Shown in pieces: positions 24,322-31,160 of a stretch of DNA of 43,852 nucleotides. A program made the translations under genes and the position numbers. Origin of the DNA: Cytophagales bacterium (GTDB lineage Bacteria > Bacteroidota > Bacteroidia > Cytophagales > VRUD01); the NCBI GenBank assembly GCA_019456305.1, contig VRUD01000024.1, forward strand, positions 1-43,852, in the 5' to 3' direction. How positions within the stretch are numbered: position 1 is the first letter of the stretch; every line of letters begins with the position of its first letter. The notes below the pieces were generated by a model that saw only the letters and a list, made by a program, of their open reading frames with translations, had not been told where the DNA came from and ran no database searches.

Positions 24322-25141
24322 AGACAACATAGAATTATGTTTGCAAGAGGCTTTGGAGGGAATGTCAAAATATCCTGATAATTCCTTTGACATGGCTATT
24401 TGCGACCCTCCTTATGGTGCATCAACAAGGGCATCTTGGAAGTACGACAGAGAGAAAAAACTCAATGGGTTTGGCGGGAACTGGAATCTCGCTAATCACG
24501 ATTGGGATTTGCTGACAGGTAACGAAATTTTCGCATTCGCTTATCAATGGCTTTCAGAACTCAAACGACTTGTTAAACCGACCGGTTCGATATGGATTCA
24601 CTCCACTTACCATAATTCCGGTTTCGTTAATGTAATTTGCCAATTGCTTGAATTAGAAATAATCAATGAGGTTGTATGGTACAAGCGAAACGCTTTCCCA
24701 AATCTTGCTAGAAGACGACTAACCGCAAGCCATGAAACAATCCTTTGGGTACACACCGGAGGCAATAAACGTCAATATACTTTTAATTATGAAGATGTAA
24801 AACAGGTACGTTTCAAGGGAGACAACCTAAAGGAACCCGGAAAGCAACTCAGAACAGTTTGGGACATCCCGAATAACAAAAACAAGAATGAAATAGCTTT
24901 CGGCAATCATCCCACACAGAAACCATTAAGATTATCAGACCGATTACTAATGATTTCAGGAACCAAAGGCGGTAAACTTCTCGTGCCTTTTGCAGGTTCA
25001 GGAACAGAACTGATTGCAGGGCTGAAATACGGTATGGAAGTCGTTGGCTTTGAAACAAATCAGGAATATATTGACCTTGCTGAAAAACGATTGAACGAAT
25101 ATCTGGAAGTCACGAAAAGCCAATTAGTATTAGAATGTTGA
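24305..25141 (+). CDS. DNA adenine-N6 methyltransferase (beta class)
   Basis: 278 residues. The catalytic motif IV DPPY is at residues 34-37 and comes before the AdoMet-binding motif I PFAGSGTE (228-235); HPTQKPL precedes motif I (202-208). This order is that of beta-class (permuted) methyltransferases, and DPPY fits N6-adenine. The target-recognition part lies between (about 40-195), including VVWYKRNAFPNLARRRLTASHETILWV. It overlaps the regulator by 17 bases and the second methyltransferase by 7 bases (25135-25141), forming a tight operon. Two methyltransferases in one system usually mean an asymmetric site with one enzyme per strand. Confidence 0.9.
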   Translation: MKKLVKDNIELCLQEALEGMSKYPDNSFDMAICDPPYGASTRASWKYDREKKLNGFGGNWNLANHDWDLLTGNEIFAFAYQWLSELKRLVKPTGSIWIHSTYHNSGFVNVICQLLELEIINEVVWYKRNAFPNLARRRLTASHETILWVHTGGNKRQYTFNYEDVKQVRFKGDNLKEPGKQLRTVWDIPNNKNKNEIAFGNHPTQKPLRLSDRLLMISGTKGGKLLVPFAGSGTELIAGLKYGMEVVGFETNQEYIDLAEKRLNEYLEVTKSQLVLEC

Positions 25142-26022
25142 AACCAAATTCCAAAGTCGAGGCGGTAATAAAATGGTCAGGCAGCAAGCGACAAGTCGCC
25201 CCCCAAATAGGCCGTTTAATCCCTAAAGTCACCAAAAGGTACTTTGAACCGTTTATCGGAAGTGGTGCTATGCTGCCATTCCGCAAAGCACAGGTAGGCA
25301 TTGCTGGGGATATCATTACCGAACTCGTTGACCTTTGGAATACTATAAAAAACGAACCTGAAAAAACTGCCATAGAATATCTACAGCGTTGGAGCAGATT
25401 GCAAGCAGAAGGTTATCAGGTTTACTATGAAGTGAGGGACTCTTTCAATGCGATGAGAAATCCTCACGATTTTCTTTTTCTTACGAGAACCTGCGTCAAT
25501 GGCCTTATTAGGTTCAATTCAAATGGCGACTTCAATAATTCATTTCATTTAAGCAGACCCGGTATAAATCCGGAAAAACTGAAAGAGATAATATTTAAAT
25601 GGCATTATTTCATCCAAGACGTTACTTTTCAAAACACCGATTACCGAACCACCCTTGACAGTGTGGAAAAGGATGATTTCATTTTTCTTGACCCTCCCTA
25701 TGGTGGAACCAAAGGCCGATACACGAAAGACGAATTTTGTCTTGATTCCTTTTTCAATGAATTGCAACGGCTCAATTCGCTTGGGGCTAACTGGATTCTC
25801 ACATTTGACGGAGTTGCCGGAGAAAGAGAATATGATTACAAGTTACCGGAGGAACTTTACGAAAACAAAGTGTTAATTAAGACAGGCAACTCACCGTTTA
25901 CTAAAATGATGAAAACAAACATAGATGCGGTGTACGAATCAGTGTATCTTAACTTCAATCCCCCCACTAAACTGCTCGGCAATTTTCATCAAGAGGTTAG
26001 CAAAGAACCCACAATGTTTTGA
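25135..26022 (+). CDS. DNA adenine-N6 methyltransferase (D12/Dam class)
   Basis: 295 residues. D12-class motifs in alpha order: motif X KWSGSKR (13-19), motif I FEPFIGSGAM (37-46) and motif IV DPPY (186-189), followed by Y-G-G. The region between, with FLFLTRTCVNGLIRFNSNGDFNNSF, is the class-typical segment holding the recognition domain. The class differs from its neighbour (beta), so the two arose independently and were brought together. Its 3' end overlaps the 3' end of the endonuclease gene on the other strand by 84 bases. Confidence 0.92.
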   Translation: MLKPNSKVEAVIKWSGSKRQVAPQIGRLIPKVTKRYFEPFIGSGAMLPFRKAQVGIAGDIITELVDLWNTIKNEPEKTAIEYLQRWSRLQAEGYQVYYEVRDSFNAMRNPHDFLFLTRTCVNGLIRFNSNGDFNNSFHLSRPGINPEKLKEIIFKWHYFIQDVTFQNTDYRTTLDSVEKDDFIFLDPPYGGTKGRYTKDEFCLDSFFNELQRLNSLGANWILTFDGVAGEREYDYKLPEELYENKVLIKTGNSPFTKMMKTNIDAVYESVYLNFNPPTKLLGNFHQEVSKEPTMF

Positions 26023-27915
26023 AGTTTTCAGGTGAAGTATTGACACTTCCTTTTCACCTTTGAACTCCAGAGCAATTGCAATGTCCAATTTTCCTTTTTT
26101 CATTGCGGCCACTAACTGGCTATCATCACCGTAGCAAAACGCACCAGCAGAAAACGATTGGAACTTCTTTACTGGTGCTGCACTATCAGTATAAGCCCTC
26201 CATTCCCCATTTAATGACCTGTAGGCATTTGGCTGGCTGCACAGAATATCCTTTAAAAACATATTTAGACGAGTGCCTACATCTTTTTCCAAATCCCTTG
26301 ATACGTTCTTTGATTCCATCGCGATATAAATCTCATCGCCATCGTAAAGCTGTATGGCACAATCAGGACGTTTCCTGTTAGAACCGGAAACTCTGGGCAA
26401 AGAAGTCCACTTATATTCCTGCTTCTTAACCTTATCGAAAACCAGTATACCACTCCAATCGCCACCAGGAGGATTGCACATTGCCTCATATATCCCATGC
26501 TTTTCTTGATGTGAAAAGAGAACATGCAACACAGTATCAACATCATATTCCGAAAAGTGATTGGGGACATTATTGGAAATCGGAATTGAAATTTTCTTGG
26601 TTCTCTTTTTAAATGCTCTTTCCTCGATATGATAGAGAGGCCCATGCTTGGAAGTAGTACTGTCCGCAAAGACCATGTTGCTCAAATTCAATATCGCCTC
26701 CCACAAACCGTTGGTTTCTGCTAATCTCGCAGGGTTTGTCTTGAAAGTATCCCAAGTGCTTTTTATCGCAGGGCCGGAAACAATCGTCAGAATTTTGATG
26801 TCATTACCGAAAACCATTCGCGCCAATGGCACCAATCCCCGGTCAGGTCGCGAATCATCCCCTCTTGGCTTGAAACCCGTAATCCAAACCACAACCAACG
26901 GTTCTTTAAGCACTTTCAATTCGTTAATGAAATCACCCACATCTTTACCATAGATGGTCTTAAATATCTTCACAAATTCACGTAATTCATCTTTAGATAT
27001 TAGGCATATCGGAATCTCCTTAGCGCCAATCGAAATGCAATCAATCTTTTTGATTTTTCCTGACAGCTTGTCAAAATTCCGTGTAACATTAACCTTCCCC
27101 GACCGCTTGCGCTTCCATTTCTGCACCACATCGTCAGTTGCAAGCCATTCCGCTCTGTCTTTGCCAGTCACAGCATCAAGGAACTCATCCCATTGTTTCC
27201 CTTTAAGTGTATCAATTCGCTTCCGTTCTTTTGCAAGTATTCTTACCAACGAAAGCCCTTTTTTCTTCAATGCCTCAAATGCATCGGAATGATTGTTTCC
27301 ATCAATGATTGCTTTCAGCAATACCAAGCTATCTTCAAGGCCAAAGACCAGCTGGAATTTATTTCGTAAATCTTCTGTAATAGCTGGATGCGCTTCATAA
27401 ACCGGAAGGCATACCACATCGAGAGATACACTTGCAGACAAGTAAGAAAACGGAACAATCGGATTTGGGAACCTTGGTGCTTTTACAACCCTATTCTCGT
27501 CCAGTTCTACACCTCCAACCTCTGCATAGTAGAAATACGGGATTCCCAATTCCGCACAAGTAACTGCTCTACCACTTCTTTGCCAGGCATTGTTACCAGC
27601 AGGAAGTGCGTTACAATATTCAATAGCGAGAACAATTTCCTCATTTCCGTCTACTTCTTTTGTAATGTAGGCATCGGTGGCTTCCCGGATTGGCGCTTTT
27701 TCCAAAGTTAGTGCACTTTGGATACTTGTTCCCCATCTCCCATGTCCCGAATAAAGCGTTGCATCAAACTTAGCATTGCCGCTTACATTAACCCGAAACT
27801 GAGGACAATACAAATTATCCGAAATCCTCTCCACAGTAGCACCATACGCTCTTACAATAAGTTCTAAAGTGCGTTCGCACTCAATGATATTGTCACCGTG
27901 AATTCTGAGTTTCAT
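25939..27915 (-). CDS. large type II restriction endonuclease
   Basis: 658 residues from the ATG at 27915; an upstream in-frame ATG at 27966 adds 17 Cys/Phe-rich residues that do not look native. Near the C-terminus a PD-(D/E)xK site is visible: RPDC at about 516-519 and MESKN at 533-537, with strand-like residues between. A second candidate nuclease region lies near the N-terminus: FDATLYSG (about 50-57), then LAIEYCNALPAGNNAWQRSGRA (about 96-117). A middle segment reads GFKPRGDDSRPDRGLVPLARM (about 347-367). It converges with two methyltransferases, so it is the endonuclease of the system. One polypeptide with two cutting centres, as in some type IIS enzymes, is an inference. I cannot name its recognition site. 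Confidence 0.75.
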   Translation of the reverse strand: MKLRIHGDNIIECERTLELIVRAYGATVERISDNLYCPQFRVNVSGNAKFDATLYSGHGRWGTSIQSALTLEKAPIREATDAYITKEVDGNEEIVLAIEYCNALPAGNNAWQRSGRAVTCAELGIPYFYYAEVGGVELDENRVVKAPRFPNPIVPFSYLSASVSLDVVCLPVYEAHPAITEDLRNKFQLVFGLEDSLVLLKAIIDGNNHSDAFEALKKKGLSLVRILAKERKRIDTLKGKQWDEFLDAVTGKDRAEWLATDDVVQKWKRKRSGKVNVTRNFDKLSGKIKKIDCISIGAKEIPICLISKDELREFVKIFKTIYGKDVGDFINELKVLKEPLVVVWITGFKPRGDDSRPDRGLVPLARMVFGNDIKILTIVSGPAIKSTWDTFKTNPARLAETNGLWEAILNLSNMVFADSTTSKHGPLYHIEERAFKKRTKKISIPISNNVPNHFSEYDVDTVLHVLFSHQEKHGIYEAMCNPPGGDWSGILVFDKVKKQEYKWTSLPRVSGSNRKRPDCAIQLYDGDEIYIAMESKNVSRDLEKDVGTRLNMFLKDILCSQPNAYRSLNGEWRAYTDSAAPVKKFQSFSAGAFCYGDDSQLVAAMKKGKLDIAIALEFKGEKEVSILHLKTSKHCGFFANLLMKIAEQFSGGIEVKIH

Positions 27916-28144
27916 TGATTTTCTACCGAATAAACACCTAAAAAAGCACCCGGCAAAAGTAGTCATTATATTAGGGAATTAATCATCCCTGTTTTGCCTA
28001 TATGCTGCGCTTTTGCACGGAAAATCGTTGCATCACTGTTTATTCAATGATTTATCCTTATTTTCTGCTGATTTTTACTTACCGCTTCTCAATTCTTAAA
28101 CATTGCTTTCCCATAAGCATAAGCGTTGGTGCTCAGGCGGTTCC

Positions 28145-28238
28145 GTTCAACTCAATTTTATCCGCAATTTATGCTTACTTTGCCACTCTGAATTATATTT
28201 TTTTGCGTAAATTGCGGATAAAATCCTAAATGTTAGGG
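28145..28238. other. attC-like site 1
   Basis: GTTCAAC (28145-28151, a perfect RYYYAAC box), then arms ATTTTATCCGCAATTTA (28155-28171) and TAAATTGCGGATAAAAT (28208-28224), a perfect 17-bp stem, then GTTAGGG (28232-28238; GTTRRRY with the last base wrong). Overall plan, length (94 bases) and boxes fit an integron attC site. The 314-base gap 27916-28229 between the endonuclease gene and this cassette holds only this site and AT-rich sequence. Confidence 0.55.
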
Positions 28239-28256
28239 GCAATAATAAAAAGACAG

Positions 28257-29213
28257 ATGACAACAATGACGACAAAAAAGAAATCGACAAAAATACCACC
28301 TAAGACAGAGGCGGAAGTAATGTTTAAATCGAACTTACAATGTTGTGTTTGCCAAAAAAAAGGCGACCATATTCACCATTTGGACAGTGTTAGAACTAAC
28401 AACGACTTTGACAACCTTGCTTTACTATGCTTTAAACATCATAATTTTGCGACAATTAAAGGAAGCTTGAGTAAAAAACTTTCTCGACAAGCAATAATCA
28501 AATTTAGAGAACATCATTATCAAGTCATCGAAAACGAAAGACAAAAAACGCTTGGGGCACTTAATAATCCAATCATAGAATTGAACGAAGAAGCCCTTTT
28601 GACAGCATCAAAAAATGCAATAATCATAATAGAAATTGAAAAAATAAAAGAAGAATACTTCAGTGCAAATTGGGACAAAAGAGAAAAAATAATAGGACAA
28701 CTGAATAAATTTTCCAACCATTCTAATTTCCGGATAGCATTTGAGGTTTTTGAATTTCTCTCAGAAGCCGCAGGTCAGACAAGAGGGGGAATGACATATA
28801 ATATGGCAACTTCCATTTTTGGTACTGCCCTTGACTTCTCTCCTTCATTACACGATGAAGAAAAAAGAGAACAAGCAATCCAAATTGCAAAACAATGTAT
28901 TCATATCGGAGACAACATTGCTTATGACGCTTTTATTCATTTACGGAATTTGGCAGTAGCAATGTGGGGGTTGACTATAATCAAATTTATTTATCGTAAA
29001 GCAAAGGAAAATAATATTCAAGAATTGAAGGACGAAATTAATCGTACCTACAAAGAATTAGAAGCAACACTTCGCAGACCTGAAAGAACTGATTTAGAAA
29101 ATGCACAGGAAATGCTTAAAGTGTTTAAGGACGACCTAGACGAATGGAGTTTGAGTTTTCCTCCTCTACCAAATCGTCTAATGAAAATTATTGACACAGA
29201 CAATAAAAAATAG
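28257..29213 (+). CDS. HNH-motif protein (candidate nuclease of a defence pair)
   Basis: 318 residues from the ATG at 28257; the ATG at 28230 is part of the attC-like box and was rejected. The N-terminus has an HNH/zinc module: CCVCQ (about 29-33), DHIHHLD (about 37-43), the N-x-x-x-LALLC stretch and CFKHHN (about 59-64). That is, two CxxC/CxxH zinc pairs around an H-H centre, typical of HNH nucleases. The remaining 240 residues are helical with no recognised domain, apart from repeated acidic and basic helices that resemble TPR or HEAT arrays. It is followed after 5 bases by an unknown gene, so the two are probably one unit. Confidence 0.7.
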   Translation: MTTMTTKKKSTKIPPKTEAEVMFKSNLQCCVCQKKGDHIHHLDSVRTNNDFDNLALLCFKHHNFATIKGSLSKKLSRQAIIKFREHHYQVIENERQKTLGALNNPIIELNEEALLTASKNAIIIIEIEKIKEEYFSANWDKREKIIGQLNKFSNHSNFRIAFEVFEFLSEAAGQTRGGMTYNMATSIFGTALDFSPSLHDEEKREQAIQIAKQCIHIGDNIAYDAFIHLRNLAVAMWGLTIIKFIYRKAKENNIQELKDEINRTYKELEATLRRPERTDLENAQEMLKVFKDDLDEWSLSFPPLPNRLMKIIDTDNKK

Positions 29214-29218
29214 AAACT

Positions 29219-30007
29219 ATGACAAAATTTACAATCGGAGCATACGAATTAGAACAAGCAACCGCGACTAACTTTGCCGACATTATCTCAATCATTAAAG
29301 GTCGCTCAATCGTTTCTGGTGCGGACTGGGAACAAGGCGACAGATTTGAATTAGGGCTTAGCGGAAATTTAATGCTTCGCTTTTTTCGGACTGACACGAA
29401 TATGACTGTGAATTTGATTAGCACAAGAAACAAAGATGAAAATCCCACACTTGTAATTGATATGGGAGATATGGGACAGAGAGTTCCAATTTCCGTAATT
29501 GAAACCAAACTGAATGGTTTAAGGACACTTTATGCAATCTACTTTCTCATACACAACGACAGAGCACAAGAATTACAATCATATTTAATTCAGCATCCAC
29601 AAGGAGACATTGAGAAAGCACTTTTAAAAGAAGATGAGCAACTTTACATTGAAAGCATTTCGTACGGTTCGTGGATTTTGACAGTTTGGGGAAAAACAAA
29701 AAAAGCATACAAAGCAATTGTATCAACTGCTGGACTTGTATTTGTGCGTGGACGAGAAGCATTTTTGAGCAAACTTGAGGCGGACTCTCGATTAAAAAAT
29801 GCAGAAGCTGATTTAAAAACGGTTGAAGTTAAAGACAAACAATTTGAACTACATAAAAAACAGTTTGACTATTTACTTGAAGCAAGTGAAAAAATGGACA
29901 TTCCAGAAGTAAAAAAACAATTAAAACGCAGAATGATTCAAGCGACAAAAAATTTTACTCTCGGGGACAAGAGCGACAGCGATTCATTCAGACAACTTGA
30001 AGAATAA
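29219..30007 (+). CDS. unknown partner protein of the HNH gene
   Basis: 262 residues, not recognised. The N-terminal half (1-130) is mixed alpha/beta. Residues about 141-180 (LYIESISYGSWILTVWGKTKKAYKAI...) include a short hydrophobic stretch that might touch a membrane. Residues about 180-235 form a charged coiled coil (LSKLEADSRLKNAEADLKTVE...). The tail is acidic. It is linked to the HNH gene by a 5-base gap, and both lie within one cassette-like unit (28233-30140). A role in phage defence or DNA handling is inferred only from position. Confidence 0.6.
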   Translation: MTKFTIGAYELEQATATNFADIISIIKGRSIVSGADWEQGDRFELGLSGNLMLRFFRTDTNMTVNLISTRNKDENPTLVIDMGDMGQRVPISVIETKLNGLRTLYAIYFLIHNDRAQELQSYLIQHPQGDIEKALLKEDEQLYIESISYGSWILTVWGKTKKAYKAIVSTAGLVFVRGREAFLSKLEADSRLKNAEADLKTVEVKDKQFELHKKQFDYLLEASEKMDIPEVKKQLKRRMIQATKNFTLGDKSDSDSFRQLEE

Positions 30008-30015
30008 ATTACTGC

Positions 30016-30146
30016 CCCTAACAGCGCATATATTTCATCGCGGTTGACGAGAATATTCATACCTTAGCGTTTTCAATAATCGGTTGGTTTCTGAGACGGT
30101 GACGTAGTTCTCAAACCGCAACGAAACATATGCGCGGCCGTTCAAT
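30016..30146. other. attC-like site 2
   Basis: CCCTAAC (30016-30022), stem GCGCATATATTTC (30024-30036) against GAAACATATGCGC (30123-30135, one mismatch), further CGCGGTT/AACCGC and GAGAA/TTCTC pairing inwards, then GTTCAAT (30140-30146). CCCTAAC is the exact complement of the GTTAGGG that opens the cassette at 28232. The match extends to 11 bases (TGTTAGGGGCA at 28231-28241 and TGCCCCTAACA at 30013-30023), as expected for the two ends of one integron cassette. Confidence 0.6.
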
Positions 30147-30192
30147 GTTTTATTTAAACCAGGGATTTGGTCCATTTTTTGACATAATCCCC

Positions 30193-30231
30193 AATAATAA
30201 TATGAGACCTAAAATGGTAAAATTCTCTAAA
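30193..30231 (+). repeat. 5' fragment of a second desaturase copy (right edge of the island)
   Basis: 39 bases matching 22365-22403: AATAATAATATGAGACCTAAAA and on through the tenth codon, with four substitutions. The frame then ends within a few codons. It marks the right junction of the island. AATAATA at this edge and at the left edge (23553-23559) could be a short target duplication. Confidence 0.85.
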
Positions 30232-30284
30232 TTTTTTCCAAGGCTTCGTTTGTAAAAAAATTTAGACCTTCCGTTCATTTATTC

Positions 30285-31160
30285 ATGCACACAAATTGGA
30301 GAATCCTTAAAGAATTTTTAGATCAAAAAGCAGCGTTATATAACAGACCCGATTTTATCCCAAACGACCCCATCTCAATTCCCCATCAATTCACAAAAAA
30401 GCATGATATTGAGATCATGGGATTTTGGGCTGCCATCCTTGCCTGGGGGCAGCGTAAAACCATCATTAATAAATGTAATGAATTGATTAAATTAATGGAT
30501 GGCGCTCCTTACGACTTCATTATGAATCATAAAGAGAGCGATCTGAAACCATTTTTGAACTTTAAGCACAGAACATTTAATGCGACCGATACGCTCTATT
30601 TTATTGCTTTTTTCAAAGATTATTATTCTAAAAATGAATCGCTTGAAGACGCCTTTACGTGTGAGATGGCACCCCTAACGGGTGACCACCCGAAAGGGTG
30701 GTATGATGCCACCCCTAACGGGCGACCACCCGAAAGGGTGGCAAGATGGGAGATGGAAAAAGCATTAATCAACTTTCACAACCTGTTTTTTAGCCTTGAT
30801 GACTACCCTCACAGAACGAAAAAGCATATTCCAACTCCGGCAAAAAAATCTGCTTGTAAACGGTTGAATATGTTTTTGAGGTGGATGGTTAGAAAAGACG
30901 ATAAGGGCGTAGATTTTGGTATTTGGCAGATGAAACCTTCACAATTAGTTTGCCCTTGTGACGTGCATGTGGATAAGACAGCCCGCAAATTGGGTTTAAT
31001 TACCCGTAAGCAAACCGATTGGCTCACTGCTTTAGAGCTAACGGAAAATTTAAAGCAATTTGATCCTGACGATCCCGTGAAATATGATTTTGCATTGTTT
31101 GGAGTGGGAAAGTTTGAGATGGCGGAATTCGAATTGGGGATTGCGGATTTTAGATGTTAA
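30285..31160 (+). CDS. TIGR02757 family protein (DUF2400)
   Basis: 291 residues. N-terminal PDFIPNDPISIPHQFTKKHDIEIMGFWAAILAWGQRKTIINKCNEL, the middle FKHRTFNATDTLYFIAFF and C-terminal KRLNMFLRWMVRKDDKGVDFGIW, then LVCPCDVHVDKTARKLGL, are diagnostic of this uncharacterised family widespread in Bacteroidota. Function is unknown; the fold resembles helix-hairpin-helix DNA glycosylases, which is inference. Between about residues 127 and 154 there are two tandem 40-bp hairpin repeats (30665-30744) read in two different frames. The last dozen residues (EFELGIADFRC) also look repeat-derived. The stop overlaps the next gene's stop by four bases, tail to tail. Confidence 0.88.
   Translation: MHTNWRILKEFLDQKAALYNRPDFIPNDPISIPHQFTKKHDIEIMGFWAAILAWGQRKTIINKCNELIKLMDGAPYDFIMNHKESDLKPFLNFKHRTFNATDTLYFIAFFKDYYSKNESLEDAFTCEMAPLTGDHPKGWYDATPNGRPPERVARWEMEKALINFHNLFFSLDDYPHRTKKHIPTPAKKSACKRLNMFLRWMVRKDDKGVDFGIWQMKPSQLVCPCDVHVDKTARKLGLITRKQTDWLTALELTENLKQFDPDDPVKYDFALFGVGKFEMAEFELGIADFRC
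30665..30744 (+). repeat. two tandem 40-bp hairpin repeats inside the TIGR02757 gene
   Basis: Units 30665-30704 and 30705-30744, each GATG(G/C)CACCCCTAACGGG followed by the hairpin CCACCC-gaaa-GGGTGG. They differ at few positions. Because 40 is not a multiple of three, unit 1 and unit 2 are translated in different frames, giving unrelated peptides. A partial third GATGG follows and restores the frame. Confidence 0.9.

Noticed and set aside
28002-28229. 75-codon frame before the HNH cassette as a small membrane protein
   Set aside because: It runs through the attC-like hairpin, has no recognisable start context and its hydrophobic residues follow from AT-rich sequence.
28230-28256. Upstream ATG of the HNH gene
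   Set aside because: It overlaps the cassette border box GTTAGGG; the ATG at 28257 gives a normal N-terminus before the HNH module.
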